This document shows positions 37,566 through 51,226 of a stretch of 64,000 nt of DNA, piece after piece. Position 1 is the first letter of the stretch. Every line of letters begins with the position of its first letter. The notes beneath the pieces are model-generated. The model worked only from the letters and a program-made list of their open reading frames with translations. It did not search any database and was not told the DNA's origin. The DNA is from Methylotetracoccus oryzae (GTDB lineage: Bacteria; Pseudomonadota; Gammaproteobacteria; Methylococcales; Methylococcaceae), in contig NZ_SRSH01000004.1 in assembly GCF_006175985.1 (NCBI RefSeq), positions 124,001 to 188,000 of the forward strand, read 5' to 3'. A program made the position numbers and the translations under genes.

Positions 37566-38810
37566 TTACATGAACGACGGGATCAACGGTGCGTCGATCT
37601 GCACCATCTCACGGTTGCCAGCTGCGTCAAAGAAGAACAGCAGACCCGCGAAACGGCTGTCCGGATCGTAGATGATGTCGGACAGACGATACACTTCCCA
37701 CGCCGCGTCGGAAGCTTGCACTTCCACCGTGCGCGTCTCACCCGGTGCGATCGCGCTGTTGTCGCTCACGCTCAGGCCGTCTTCCGCCAACAAGTCTTCC
37801 GGATACCCGGTCTTGTCGGTCAGCACGTCGCTGTCCAGGAACCGCACCGAAGCGGTGTAGAACTCACCCAGACGCACAGCGGAGCTGCCGTTGTTGGTGA
37901 TCGTCAGCTTCATGCGCATCGCACGACCCGGCACGCGGTAGGAAGCGTCTTCCACCTTCACCGCCACCGTCGCCTTGTGGTCTTCGATCGGCTTGATGCC
38001 ACGCATCGTACCAGCCTGCAGCGGAATGGTGATCGGGTACTTGCTGTTGGCGCTCGACATCGCGAAGATGACGATCAGGATCGTCGCCGCCGTGAAGCCC
38101 ATCGCCACCTTGCGGTCACCCGACGAGATCAGCTCGTCCGCACGACCCGCATCCGTCATCAACAAACGCGGCATGAAGATCGGACGACGGCACCAGTACA
38201 ACATCCACGCTGCACCAATGGCATACCAGAAGAAGTGCCAGAAGTAGATGTTGCTCAGGTTGTAGTCTTCCAGATCGATCGTCTGGCCGGTCAACGTGGT
38301 GATCGGGTTCTTGAAATCACCCATCGAACCTTCGATCGTGATCCACTTACCCGGTCCGATGATCGGACCACCGCCCTGTACGTTCATCATCGTGTGAACG
38401 TGCCAGTCGCCAGGACGACGGGCCTTCAACACCACTTTGAACTCGTACGTCTTGCCGATTTCCAAACGCACGGAACGCGGCACCAGCTGTCCACCGATGT
38501 ACGATTCCTTACGAATGAAGACCGGGCCCGGAATACCAATGTTCAGGAACGATACGTCCGGCTCGGCGACCGATTCCGGCCAACCTTCGAACACGTGGAA
38601 CTTGCCTTTGATTTCCACGAAATCGTTGACGTTCACTTTCTCTTTCGACCAGGTCAGGTCGAACCAGTGAATCGTCCGCATACGCATGAAGGCCGCCTGC
38701 GACTTCTCACCATGAGCCGACGCCGTCGGCGCGTACAGGCTCGTCGCCGCAACACCGGCCAACAGGCCGAGTACCGACCACTTGGCAATCCGGTCTTTTA
38801 TTTTTTTCAT
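37566..38810 (-). CDS. pmoB: Particulate methane monooxygenase subunit B
   Basis: A 414-residue PmoB, the same length as in M. capsulatus. It has a cleavable signal (VLGLLAGVAATSLYAPTASAHG), two periplasmic cupredoxin domains and two membrane helices between them. The copper-binding His33 follows the signal cleavage site, and the DWHVHTMMNV segment supplies the His137/His139 pair by homology. ATG 38810 has a perfect AGGAGG upstream; an open extension from 38837 is not needed. It is the third gene of the operon and ends in a strong terminator. Confidence 0.98.
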   Translation of the reverse strand: MKKIKDRIAKWSVLGLLAGVAATSLYAPTASAHGEKSQAAFMRMRTIHWFDLTWSKEKVNVNDFVEIKGKFHVFEGWPESVAEPDVSFLNIGIPGPVFIRKESYIGGQLVPRSVRLEIGKTYEFKVVLKARRPGDWHVHTMMNVQGGGPIIGPGKWITIEGSMGDFKNPITTLTGQTIDLEDYNLSNIYFWHFFWYAIGAAWMLYWCRRPIFMPRLLMTDAGRADELISSGDRKVAMGFTAATILIVIFAMSSANSKYPITIPLQAGTMRGIKPIEDHKATVAVKVEDASYRVPGRAMRMKLTITNNGSSAVRLGEFYTASVRFLDSDVLTDKTGYPEDLLAEDGLSVSDNSAIAPGETRTVEVQASDAAWEVYRLSDIIYDPDSRFAGLLFFFDAAGNREMVQIDAPLIPSFM

Positions 38811-38914
38811 GAGTCCTCCTCTTTCGAGTCTTTGCATGATGGGTGTGTCCCGGGCTTCCGTTTTCTCAGAACCCGTGGACTAGCGCTCTGTCTCAGCTAC
38901 TCTCAACAAACCGA

Positions 38915-39658
38915 TTAGGTCTGCTTCAGGAACCGCTCGGTCGCGAACCAGCGACCCACAAAGTGCCACATGAAGTAGATCAGGATCGACATGAACGCAG
39001 AGAAGAAAGCCGACACCGGCGCCACGTCCTTACCGAACGTACGCAGCGTGCCCTTCTCCACCATACGGATGTATTCCGGCGTACCGGTACGGACGTAGTT
39101 GTAACCCTGAATGTCCGCAATCGACATCAGCATGCCGCTGTATTCCACCGGCACGTGAATCGGTGCAATGATCGGCCAGTTGCCCGGATAGAAAATCAGG
39201 CCCCAGCCCATCGCGCCCACGATCGCCGTGAACAGGTAGCTGCCGCTCAGCATCAGCATCGTGTCGAGCAGGATCGCGCCCGGGGTCAGAATCGCCGGGA
39301 AGACGAAGTTGACCGGGAAGTAGGTCCAGCCCCAGAAGTTGAAGTAGCGGTTGATCCACTCACCCAGCAACAGGCCCAGCACGCACACCGTCGCGCCCCA
39401 CGGTTGACGATACCGCTCCCACAGGTACGACTGTACCGCCGCCGGGAACGTGATCAACACGATCGGGGTCACCGTGACCCACAGTCGACGATCTTTCCAA
39501 TCCGACCAGAAGTCCCAGTCGCCCATCGTCAACATCGCGTGAATGTGGTAGGAACCCACGATCACGAAAAAGACGACAAACAACGCCATCAAGTCGACCG
39601 TACGCGAAACCTTGACGGCCTCGGCGTGAGAATGAACTGCACCACTCGCAGCGCTCAT
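38915..39658 (-). CDS. pmoA: Particulate methane monooxygenase subunit A
   Basis: A 247-residue integral membrane protein with about seven helices. Key stretches such as MLTMGDWDFWSDWKDRRLW, NFWGWTYFPVNFVFP and IADIQGYNYVRTGTPEYIR agree almost fully with M. capsulatus PmoA as I remember it. That supports methane rather than ammonia oxidation and placement among Methylococcus-like (type Ib) methanotrophs. GGAGG precedes the ATG. It is followed by pmoB after 104 bp and preceded by pmoC after 141 bp. Confidence 0.98.
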   Translation of the reverse strand: MSAASGAVHSHAEAVKVSRTVDLMALFVVFFVIVGSYHIHAMLTMGDWDFWSDWKDRRLWVTVTPIVLITFPAAVQSYLWERYRQPWGATVCVLGLLLGEWINRYFNFWGWTYFPVNFVFPAILTPGAILLDTMLMLSGSYLFTAIVGAMGWGLIFYPGNWPIIAPIHVPVEYSGMLMSIADIQGYNYVRTGTPEYIRMVEKGTLRTFGKDVAPVSAFFSAFMSILIYFMWHFVGRWFATERFLKQT

Positions 39659-39799
39659 ACGTTACCTCCAAAGAGTGAACATTTTCTTTTCGTTCCCCCG
39701 GTGGCTCGACCTCCCAGGCCAGCCCACCGCTCCCGCTTCCCTGCGCTAGCCGGCGGCAGGTGGTCCGCTCGCGCGCACCACCCGCCCCGACCGCTCCAC

Positions 39800-40579
39800 T
39801 TATTTGGCGATCAAGCCCTGATCAACCGCTTCGCAGATGTCACGACCAATCAGCTTGGTGAAGCTGTAGAAGGTCTGGGTCAACGTACCCATCACCGCCA
39901 GCGCCAACCAGCCGAAGATCACGAAGCCGTAGTGCAACGGCGCGACGAACAGCTCTTCCATGAACCAGAAGGTGTGACCCCACTCGTTCAGACCGACGTT
40001 CGGCAGAATCATGAACGGACCGACGACCAGAATCAGGTACGGCAGCGAAACACCTTCGCTGAAGTACGGCAGACGGGTCTTCGCGTACAGGAACGCCGCA
40101 AAACCGGTGATGATGTAGATCGGGTAGCTCAGGTAGAACTCGATGATGTGCGACGGCGTGAAGTCGGTGTCGCGCACGATCGTCTGATGCCACGTGCCGT
40201 CCTGCTCGGTGAAGTAGGAAGCACCCCAGTAGATCGCCCATGCGTAAGCAACCAGCCACACCAGGTGGGTGAAGTTGCGACGCAGCTCTTCGCGCGGCGC
40301 CAGTGCCGCCAAATTGCGGTCACGCGTCTTCCACAGGTAACCCCACAGGATCGACGCCGTGGTGATCTCCAACACGATCTCGGTGTACAGGAAGTTCATC
40401 CAGTACGTCTCGAACTCCGGTGCAAAAGAGTCCAGACCGGCCGACCAGCCGTAGACGCCTTCGTACCAGCGAACCCACATGTAAAACACCGTGTAAATAG
40501 CCAACGCAAACGTCAGCCACTTCATGTCCAACAACGGACGATCGCGCTCTGCGACGCCGCCAAGAGTTGTTGCTGCCAT
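39800..40579 (-). CDS. pmoC: Particulate methane monooxygenase subunit C
   Basis: A 259-residue membrane subunit carrying the probable catalytic copper site. D127, H131 (EQDGTWH) and H144 (FTPSH) have the same spacing as the M. capsulatus PmoC ligands D156, H160 and H173. The start is ATG 40579 (MAATTLGG...), supported by GGAGG 7 bp upstream and by the M. capsulatus N-terminus; an in-frame upstream extension from 40606 is unlikely. It is the first gene of the operon, with a leader of about 130 nt from the promoter at 40715-40743. Confidence 0.98.
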   Translation of the reverse strand: MAATTLGGVAERDRPLLDMKWLTFALAIYTVFYMWVRWYEGVYGWSAGLDSFAPEFETYWMNFLYTEIVLEITTASILWGYLWKTRDRNLAALAPREELRRNFTHLVWLVAYAWAIYWGASYFTEQDGTWHQTIVRDTDFTPSHIIEFYLSYPIYIITGFAAFLYAKTRLPYFSEGVSLPYLILVVGPFMILPNVGLNEWGHTFWFMEELFVAPLHYGFVIFGWLALAVMGTLTQTFYSFTKLIGRDICEAVDQGLIAK

Positions 40580-40714
40580 TGATTTACCTCCAAATGGATG
40601 TTTCAAAGTCGCCCGGCTCGCACCAGGCCACCCTTACCTCAGCCTCCTGCTTCTTGTGTGCTCAGGTCCGGCTCGCGCCATTCCCAAGGCCCCCCGATCC
40701 TTCGGGTGGAGCGC

Positions 40715-40743
40715 AGTCTAGTCAGCACCCCCGTGGGTGTCAA
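40715..40743 (-). promoter_or_regulatory. Sigma-70 promoter of pmoCAB
   Basis: On the minus strand TTGACA (40743-40738) and TAGACT (40720-40715) are separated by exactly 17 bp. The -35 is a perfect consensus and the -10 matches four of six positions. Transcription would begin near 40708, about 130 nt before pmoC. Confidence 0.8.
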
Positions 40744-40750
40744 GAAAAAC

Positions 40751-40767
40751 TGCGACAAAAAGTCGCA
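40751..40767. promoter_or_regulatory. Inverted repeat just upstream of the pmo -35 element
   Basis: TGCGAC and GTCGCA arms flank AAAAA, ending 7 bp from the pmoC promoter -35. The symmetry and position suit an activator site acting on RNA polymerase. No regulator is known from this window. Confidence 0.5.
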
Positions 40768-41145
40768 CTCCCCTTGCGAACACAGAGAAGCCGTTGACTG
40801 CACACGGATGTCGAGACCCCGAAAGCCCTGCGGAAGTTCCCGGCAGCGGGCACGCAGGTCGGCCCTGGGAACGCGCGACACCGTCGCTACCGCGTCGCGC
40901 GTGGGCGCAGCGTCCGGGTCGTGAACACGACAGACTCGCGCACGGGGGGCCAATCACGCGCCTTCCCCGGCTTCACGGGGCGCCCCCTCCAACGCTATCC
41001 TTCCACCCAGTGTCGTTCGCTCTCGCCCAAGGGGCCTGATCCAGACGTGCATTCTTCCTGGCTCCCTCCGCAACGCGCGCCGCAGGACCCGATACGAAGT
41101 GGTCAAGAAGCGGGCGGCCGGCCCGACACACGTCGACTCGCCACC
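40768..41145. other. Divergent intergenic region between pmoCAB and sulfide dehydrogenase genes
   Basis: About 380 bp upstream of the pmo control elements, extending to the plus-strand cytochrome gene. I see no further gene. The frame of the cytochrome gene is open upstream, but the sequence lacks conserved features and a signal peptide before ATG 41146. No clear promoter for the plus-strand pair was found. Confidence 0.5.
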
Positions 41146-41457
41146 ATGGAACGCTCGCTCTGGCAGGTCATCCCATTGCTGGTAACCACCACGCTGAGCG
41201 CCGCCGCCGAAAAGGAACTGCCACGGGCCGAAATCTCGGTGCGTGCTTGCCTGGCCTGCCATCTGCTGACCGGGAAGCCCGGCGACGGCCCGCCCGCACT
41301 GACCATGCCTGAGTCCCGGTTTGTGGCTGCGATGGGAGCGTTCCGGAGCGGGCAGCGACGGGGCTCGGTAATGAACCGGATCGCGGCCGGCTTCACGGAG
41401 GAAGAGATCCGGGACATGGCCCGTTTTCTGGCGCACTCCGGCACGCGCGGGAAATGA
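41146..41457 (+). CDS. fccA: Small monoheme c-type cytochrome, sulfide dehydrogenase subunit
   Basis: A 103-residue exported cytochrome with an N-terminal signal (LWQVIPLLVTTTLSAAAEKE) and a single heme motif CLACH. A Met ligand candidate lies later (ALTMPESRF or the following Met). Its gene overlaps the FAD subunit of flavocytochrome c sulfide dehydrogenase by 4 bp, so it is the probable electron-accepting subunit, passing electrons from sulfide to periplasmic cytochromes. It is short and monoheme, unlike the diheme FccA of some phototrophs. The symbol rests on gene context. Confidence 0.8.
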   Translation: MERSLWQVIPLLVTTTLSAAAEKELPRAEISVRACLACHLLTGKPGDGPPALTMPESRFVAAMGAFRSGQRRGSVMNRIAAGFTEEEIRDMARFLAHSGTRGK

Positions 41458-42731
41458 GCGGGATGGACCGCCGACGATTCCTGCTTCACGCCGCGGCACT
41501 CGGGGCGACCACACTCAGCCCGGGGTCCTTAGCGGCGGCGAAGCCCGCCGGCGCGCCCTTCAGGGTGGTCGTAATCGGGGGCGGATACGGAGGTGCCACC
41601 GCCGCCCGCTACTTGAAACTGATCAAGCCCGATCTGGACGTCACGCTGGTCGAAAGGACACAGCGGTACGTTTCATGCCCGGGGTCGAATGAAGTGATTG
41701 GCGGCCTGCACCCGGCAAGCTGGCTCGAGCGCCGCTACGAAAACCTCAGACGAAACTCCGGCATCCGCATCGTTTGCGATGAGGTGAAGGAGTTGGAACG
41801 ATCGCGGCGTCAGGTCATCCTCGATACCGGCACCCGCCTGCCCTACGACCGCGTGGTTCTGTCGCCGGGTGTCGCCTTTCGCTGGGACGCCTGGGCTGGC
41901 TATGACGAGGCCGCTTCGCGACGGATCCCTCATGCCTGGCAAGGCGGCCCACAGACACTGGAGTTGCGGGAGGAACTGGCCGCCATGCGGCGCGGTGGCG
42001 TGATGGTCATCGTAGCCCCTCCCAACCCGTATCGCTGCCCGCCAGGGCCCTATGAACGCGCCAGCCTGGCTGCCTACTATCTGAAACAGCGCAATCCGCG
42101 CGCCAAGATTCTGATCATCGATCCGAAAACCCAGTTCTCCAAGCAGGCCTTGTTTCTCAAGGGATGGGAAGACCTTTACCCGGGCATGATCGAGTGGGTG
42201 CCGATGTCGGCCGAAGGCGCAATCGACCGCATTGACGTAACCCGGCGCACCGTTCATCTCGACTTCGGTCAGCACGTTGCCGACGTTCTCAACGTGATTC
42301 CTCCGCAAAAGGCGGGCACTCTCGCGGAGCGGTCCGGACTCACGGATGAATCCGGCTGGTGCCCCATCGATGCGCGACACTTTCTTTCGAGCCGGGATCC
42401 GTTCATCCACGTCATCGGAGACGCATGCTCGGCACCGCCGATGCCGAAATCGGCCTTTGCCGCGAACACGCAAGCCAAGGTTGCGGCCGCGGCGATCGCG
42501 GACGCAGCCGAGGGCCGCGATGCCGGGACCCCCACACTGATCAATCATTGCTACAGCTTCCTGGCACCCGATTATGCGATCTCCGTTACGGGCGTTTATC
42601 GCTACTCGGAAAGCGAACACGGCCTTACGGCCACTGCCACGGGCGAAACGCCGATGGACGCCGACCGACGGCTGGAAGCCAGGAGCGCGCGGGCCTGGCA
42701 ACGCCACTTCGCACGCGACGCGTTCGGCTAG
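41454..42731 (+). CDS. fccB: Flavocytochrome c sulfide dehydrogenase, FAD subunit
   Basis: A 425-residue flavoprotein with a Tat-type leader (MDRRRFLLHAAALGATTLSP), an FAD-binding GGGYGGATAARYLK motif, and the sulfide-site Cys residues SCPGSNEVIGG and YRCPPGPYERASL. The C-terminal FccB-type domain contains INHCYSFLAPDYAISVTGVY. It oxidises sulfide to sulfur in the periplasm, donating electrons to cytochrome c. ATG 41454 overlaps the cytochrome stop. Its position divergent from pmoCAB suggests linked sulfide removal and methane oxidation, an inference. Confidence 0.93.
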   Translation: MSGMDRRRFLLHAAALGATTLSPGSLAAAKPAGAPFRVVVIGGGYGGATAARYLKLIKPDLDVTLVERTQRYVSCPGSNEVIGGLHPASWLERRYENLRRNSGIRIVCDEVKELERSRRQVILDTGTRLPYDRVVLSPGVAFRWDAWAGYDEAASRRIPHAWQGGPQTLELREELAAMRRGGVMVIVAPPNPYRCPPGPYERASLAAYYLKQRNPRAKILIIDPKTQFSKQALFLKGWEDLYPGMIEWVPMSAEGAIDRIDVTRRTVHLDFGQHVADVLNVIPPQKAGTLAERSGLTDESGWCPIDARHFLSSRDPFIHVIGDACSAPPMPKSAFAANTQAKVAAAAIADAAEGRDAGTPTLINHCYSFLAPDYAISVTGVYRYSESEHGLTATATGETPMDADRRLEARSARAWQRHFARDAFG

Positions 42732-42782
42732 CTCAGCAGCAGATCGACGCGAGCGGCCTGTTCTTCGATCGATGCCGGGAAC

Positions 42783-42971
42783 TCATGCGTCACCCGCCCG
42801 ATGCAGTCGGATCAGCACCATGATGAAGCCAATCAGTGCCATGAGCATGCCCACCTCGGCCACAAGGCCGGGCAGCAGAAAGCTCGCGGCCGTGCCGGCA
42901 AGCAGCATCAGCCAGGGCACCAGCGTCGCAAGCCAGTCCTTGCGGCCGGCCGAAAATGGCCCATCAGTCAT
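42783..42971 (-). CDS. Small two-helix membrane protein
   Basis: A 62-residue hydrophobic protein from ATG 42971, with two membrane segments (WLATLVPWLMLLAGTAASFLL and VGMLMALIGFIMVLIRL). It lies 58 bp downstream of the DUF4202 gene and probably shares its transcript. I cannot name a family. Its composition supports a real gene, but it is short. Confidence 0.5.
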   Translation of the reverse strand: MTDGPFSAGRKDWLATLVPWLMLLAGTAASFLLPGLVAEVGMLMALIGFIMVLIRLHRAGDA

Positions 42972-43029
42972 ACGCGCCAAAACGGTTGGTCATCAGTAAG
43001 GAGGATCCCCGCACCCGAGCCGCCCGGCT

Positions 43030-43635
43030 CTAGCCACTGACGCCATCGGCTTCGACGGGCGCGAGCGCCGCCGCTACCAACCCGGCCAGGCGTTCCGGCA
43101 GTTCCAGAGCCAGCGCTGCGGTGTGAGCGCGCTCCGACATCTTGCCCCAGGTCTTGCGCACGATAGCGACGAGCTTCTCCGCGTCGTGGCTATCGGCGAA
43201 GTCAGCGAATTCGTAATTGAGGAACACGAGGCAGGCGGCATCCTCGAGGGCCTGCGCCTCGGCATCCCGCTTCAGGCGCCGCTTGGCGACGATGTCGGTG
43301 GCGCGTGCAATCGTCTCGGGGTCATAATCCACGCGGCGCAGGATCCCAGCCAGTTGTTCCGCGTGAAACCCATACAGATAGGTTCGCCAGGCAAGGTAAC
43401 CCGCCCGATCGGCCGCATAGCGGTCGCGCGGCACCTGCCAACGCCGGATGTGCTGACCGCGTACGGCCAGTGCGAGGGCTTCGGAGGGCTGGTCACAAAT
43501 ACGGGCCAGCCATTCGCTCATGCGCCACCCGTAAACGAGCGCTTTCGGCAGATCGGGACTGACGGCATCCCGGTTCGGATCTTCTCGGTTCGCTTCATCG
43601 ATCAGGGCCAGAGCCTTTTCCAGGCGCTCACTCAC
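43030..43635 (-). CDS. DUF4202 family protein
   Basis: A 201-residue protein of the DUF4202 family, recognised from LIDEANREDPNRD, the central QHIRRWQVPRDRYAADRAGYLAWR block and CLVFLNYEFADFADSHD. The His- and Asp-rich helices recall HD-like or tRNA-synthetase-associated helical proteins, but no activity is established. It is cytoplasmic, with no signal peptide. It is followed by a small membrane protein gene on the same strand. Confidence 0.88.
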   Translation of the reverse strand: MSERLEKALALIDEANREDPNRDAVSPDLPKALVYGWRMSEWLARICDQPSEALALAVRGQHIRRWQVPRDRYAADRAGYLAWRTYLYGFHAEQLAGILRRVDYDPETIARATDIVAKRRLKRDAEAQALEDAACLVFLNYEFADFADSHDAEKLVAIVRKTWGKMSERAHTAALALELPERLAGLVAAALAPVEADGVSG

Positions 43636-43862
43636 GGTGCTCGGTTCCTTATGTTTGGACTGATGCGACGCCGCTCTGACGCGGCGCGCTTGCGGTGGTA
43701 CTCGCCCCGGATTATCGCAAGACTAAACCGGCCCCTCCAGAGGTGGGCGCCAGGACCGCGTCAGGAAAGCTCGAACCTGCGCCCATTCGAGGCTTGAGAG
43801 CATCACGGCTCATCATCGAAAATGCGCCATGATGAATGAGCCCCCGCAGGAGAGCAGACCCC

Positions 43863-44582
43863 ATGCCGCACGTGACCCGAACCATCGACTACCGCCATGG
43901 CACGCAGCCACTCGAAGGCTTTCTCGCCTACGACGAAAGCGTGCCCGGCCCGCTGCCGGCTGTACTGATTGCCCACGCCTGGGGCGGTCGCGATGAATTC
44001 GTCTGCGGCAAAGCGCGCCGGCTCGCGGAGCTCGGCTATGCCGCGTTCGCACTGGACATGTATGGCAAGGGGGTACTCGGCACTGGCCCGGAGCAGAACG
44101 CGCAACTGATGCAGCCCTTCATGGCCGACCGGGCACTACTGCAGGGACGCATGAAGCAGGCGCTGGAAACCGTCAAGGCCCTGCCGCAGGTCGATCCGGA
44201 GCGCGTCGCGGCCATGGGGTTCTGTTTCGGCGGCCTGTGCGTGCTCGATCTCGCGCGGAGCGGGGCCGACCTTCGCGGCGTCATCAGCTTTCATGGCCTG
44301 TTCATGCCGCCGACCGAGGTTCCGAACCAGCCGATTCGCGCCAAGGTGCTTGCGCTGCACGGTTACGACGACCCGATGGTTCCGCCGGACCAGGTCACGG
44401 CACTGGCGCAGGAATTGACCGAGGCCGGCGCCGACTGGCAGATCCACATGTACGGTCACACCGCTCATGCCTTCACCAACCCGGCGGCCAACGACCCGGC
44501 CTTTGGCACGGTGTACGACGCAACGGCGGACGAACGGTCATGGCAAAGCCTGCAGAGCTTCCTGCGCGAGGTGTTAACATAG
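43863..44582 (+). CDS. Dienelactone hydrolase family protein
   Basis: A 239-residue alpha/beta hydrolase. The nucleophile is a Cys in GFCFGGLCVLDLA, the acid is in HGYDDPMVPPDQV and the catalytic His in YGHTAHAFTNP, giving the Cys-Asp-His triad of dienelactone hydrolases. ATG 43863 opens the conserved part; the frame is open back to 43836. The true substrate is uncertain, since many family members act on carboxymethylene lactones or other esters. Confidence 0.93.
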   Translation: MPHVTRTIDYRHGTQPLEGFLAYDESVPGPLPAVLIAHAWGGRDEFVCGKARRLAELGYAAFALDMYGKGVLGTGPEQNAQLMQPFMADRALLQGRMKQALETVKALPQVDPERVAAMGFCFGGLCVLDLARSGADLRGVISFHGLFMPPTEVPNQPIRAKVLALHGYDDPMVPPDQVTALAQELTEAGADWQIHMYGHTAHAFTNPAANDPAFGTVYDATADERSWQSLQSFLREVLT

Positions 44583-44625
44583 GCTGTTTTTCGCCACCTT
44601 CCCGCTACGTCAAGAATAAAACGGC

Positions 44626-45591
44626 ATGGACCTGAACTTCCTGGATTTCGAGCAGCCAATCGCCGAACTCGTCGCCAAGATCGAGGAATTGAAGCGCGTC
44701 GGTTTCGACAACGAGATCAATATTTCCGAGGAAATCGCGCGGCTCGAGGAGAAGAGCCGTAAGCTGACCGAATCCGTGTTCACGTCGCTGACCGCCTGGC
44801 AGATCTCGCGTCTGTCCCGGCACCCGTTGCGGCCGTTCACACTGGACTACGTCGAGATGCTGTTCGACGATTTCGAGGAACTACACGGCGACCGCAGCTT
44901 CGCCGACGACCCGGCGATCGTCGGCGGCGTGGCGCGCATAGACGACCGACCGGTATTGATCCTCGGCCATCAGAAGGGCCGCGACACCAAAGAAAAGATC
45001 CTGCGTAACTTCGGCATGCCGCGTCCCGAGGGTTATCGCAAGGCACTTCGCCTGATGCGCTTGGCCGAGCGGTTCCGCTTGCCAATTTTCTGCTTCATCG
45101 ACACGCCGGGGGCCTACCCCGGTATCGGCGCCGAGGAAAGGGGCCAAAGCGAGGCCATCGCGCGCAACCTGTTCGAGATGTCGCGACTCCGCGTTCCGAT
45201 CATTTGTACGGTGATCGGTGAGGGCGGCTCGGGCGGCGCACTCGCGATAGGCGTAGGCGATCGCCTGTTGATGCTGCAATACAGTACCTACTCCGTAATC
45301 TCTCCCGAGGGTTGCGCATCCATTCTGTGGAAGAGCGCGGAAAAGGCGGAATTGGCGGCCGAAGCCATGGGCATTACCGCACCTCGCCTGCTTGAACTCG
45401 GCCTGATCGACGAACTCATTCCGGAGCCCCTGGGCGGCGCCCATCGCAATCCGCCGCAGATGGCGACACTGTTGCGCGATGCCCTGTTACGGCACTTGTA
45501 TGATGTCGAACGCGAATCGATCGACTGCCTGATGGATCAACGCTACGACCGACTCATGCGCTACGGCGTGTACGAGGAAGGGGCGAACTGA
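44626..45591 (+). CDS. accA: Acetyl-CoA carboxylase carboxyltransferase subunit alpha
   Basis: A 321-residue alpha subunit of the carboxyltransferase that transfers carboxyl from biotin to acetyl-CoA for fatty acid synthesis. It opens [22 protein letters not shown] and shows [41 protein letters not shown] and the [16 protein letters not shown] oxyanion region. It is followed 13 bp later by tilS, a common gammaproteobacterial pairing. Confidence 0.97.
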   Translation: MDLNFLDFEQPIAELVAKIEELKRVGFDNEINISEEIARLEEKSRKLTESVFTSLTAWQISRLSRHPLRPFTLDYVEMLFDDFEELHGDRSFADDPAIVGGVARIDDRPVLILGHQKGRDTKEKILRNFGMPRPEGYRKALRLMRLAERFRLPIFCFIDTPGAYPGIGAEERGQSEAIARNLFEMSRLRVPIICTVIGEGGSGGALAIGVGDRLLMLQYSTYSVISPEGCASILWKSAEKAELAAEAMGITAPRLLELGLIDELIPEPLGGAHRNPPQMATLLRDALLRHLYDVERESIDCLMDQRYDRLMRYGVYEEGAN

Positions 45592-45604
45592 AGCGCGACC
45601 CGCG

Positions 45605-46951
45605 GTGCGGAACCCGGTCTCCTCCGCCTCGCTGGCCGCGTTTCTGAACCGTCACCCGTCCAGCCCGCGGTATTGGGTGGCGCTCAGCGGCGGCCTGGAC
45701 TCGACCGTACTGCTGCATCTCTGCCATGCGCTGAGAAGCACGCAACCCGATCTGCCATTGACCGCGGCCCACATCCATCATGGCCTCCAGCACCATGCCG
45801 ATGACTGGGTCGCATCCTGCGCGGAAGCCTGCCGCGCACTGGACATCCCGCTCACGATTTGCCACGTGGACGCGCGACCGAAGCGCGGGGAAAGTCCTGA
45901 AGCCGCGGCACGCGACGCGCGCTATACCGCACTCAGCGGCTTGCTCGGGACCGGCGACACGCTGCTGACCGCCCAACACCGGGACGACCAGGCAGAGACG
46001 CTGCTGCTGCAATTGCTGCGCGGTGCGGGCGTTGCCGGCCTGGCCGCCATGCCCGAGCGAGCGGCATTCGGACCCGGATTTCTGGCTCGGCCCCTGCTTC
46101 AGGTCGGTCGAGCCGAGCTGACCGCCTACGCCGAGGAACACCAGCTGCGCTGGGTCGAGGATCCGAGCAACAGCGATATTCGGTTTGCCCGCAACTATCT
46201 GCGCCGGGAGATCATGCCCATGCTGCGCGCGCGCTGGCCGGGCGCCGACCAGGCGCTGGCGCGTAGCTCGGCGCACTGCGCCGAGACAAAGGATTTGCTG
46301 GATGAGCTTGCTGCCGAACTCCTGCATCGCATCGCCGACGATAGCCGCGACACACTCGTCGTGGCGCGCCTCGCGGAGCTTGCGCCTGCGCAACAACGAC
46401 TGGTTCTGCGCCATTGGTTGAGTGCGAGAGGCTGCACCCTACCCTCGACAGTGCTTCTGGAACGTATCAGGACCGAGGTCTGCCGAGCAGGTCGCGACCG
46501 GCAGCCCGTCGTGGCCTGGAGCGATGTGGAAGTCCGGCGATTCCGGGGACAGCTTCACCTCTGCCAGGCGACGCCCAACCCAGACCCGTCATGGGAAACC
46601 GAGTGGGATGGCCGGAGCCCCTTGCTTCTACCGCCGAACAACGGCCGACTGCTCGCGGAGCGATGGCTGGGGCCGGGGCTGGATCCTGCCCAGTGGCATG
46701 AAGGCCGCATCACCGTCCGCTACCGACGAGGCGGCGAAAGTCTGCGCCTGCCTGACCGCGGCGGCTCGCGCGAACTCAAGAAGCTACTCAATGAGGCCGG
46801 CGTTCCCTACTGGGAGAGAAACCGGATCCCGCTCATCTACATCGACGCGGCATTGGCGGCGGTGGCAGACCGCTGGGTCGACGAAACGTTTGCCGGGAAT
46901 CCGGCGACGGAAAGCATCCGCATCCGGTGGGATCGCTCGGCATCGGGATAG
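45605..46951 (+). CDS. tilS: tRNA(Ile)-lysidine synthase
   Basis: A 448-residue ATP-dependent enzyme that modifies the wobble C of tRNA-Ile2 to lysidine. The PP-loop SGGLDSTVLLHL is near the N-terminus, followed by AHIHHGLQHHADDW and LLTAQHRDDQAETLLLQLLRG. The C-terminal TilS domain includes LPDRGGSRELKKLLNEAGVPYWER. GTG 45605 is taken as start because it begins the frame 13 bp after accA. The 3' flank before pyrG holds about 360 bp without a gene. Confidence 0.95.
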   Translation: MRNPVSSASLAAFLNRHPSSPRYWVALSGGLDSTVLLHLCHALRSTQPDLPLTAAHIHHGLQHHADDWVASCAEACRALDIPLTICHVDARPKRGESPEAAARDARYTALSGLLGTGDTLLTAQHRDDQAETLLLQLLRGAGVAGLAAMPERAAFGPGFLARPLLQVGRAELTAYAEEHQLRWVEDPSNSDIRFARNYLRREIMPMLRARWPGADQALARSSAHCAETKDLLDELAAELLHRIADDSRDTLVVARLAELAPAQQRLVLRHWLSARGCTLPSTVLLERIRTEVCRAGRDRQPVVAWSDVEVRRFRGQLHLCQATPNPDPSWETEWDGRSPLLLPPNNGRLLAERWLGPGLDPAQWHEGRITVRYRRGGESLRLPDRGGSRELKKLLNEAGVPYWERNRIPLIYIDAALAAVADRWVDETFAGNPATESIRIRWDRSASG

Positions 46952-51192
<4,241 letters not shown>

Positions 51193-51226
51193 TCGAACGA
51201 ATCCCGGCGCAAAGGCCCGAAGCTCC

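Noticed and set aside
37566..40579. Ammonia monooxygenase (amoCAB) instead of pmoCAB
   Set aside because: Subunit sequences and lengths agree with Methylococcus PmoCAB, and no hydroxylamine dehydrogenase or nitrifier genes are nearby.
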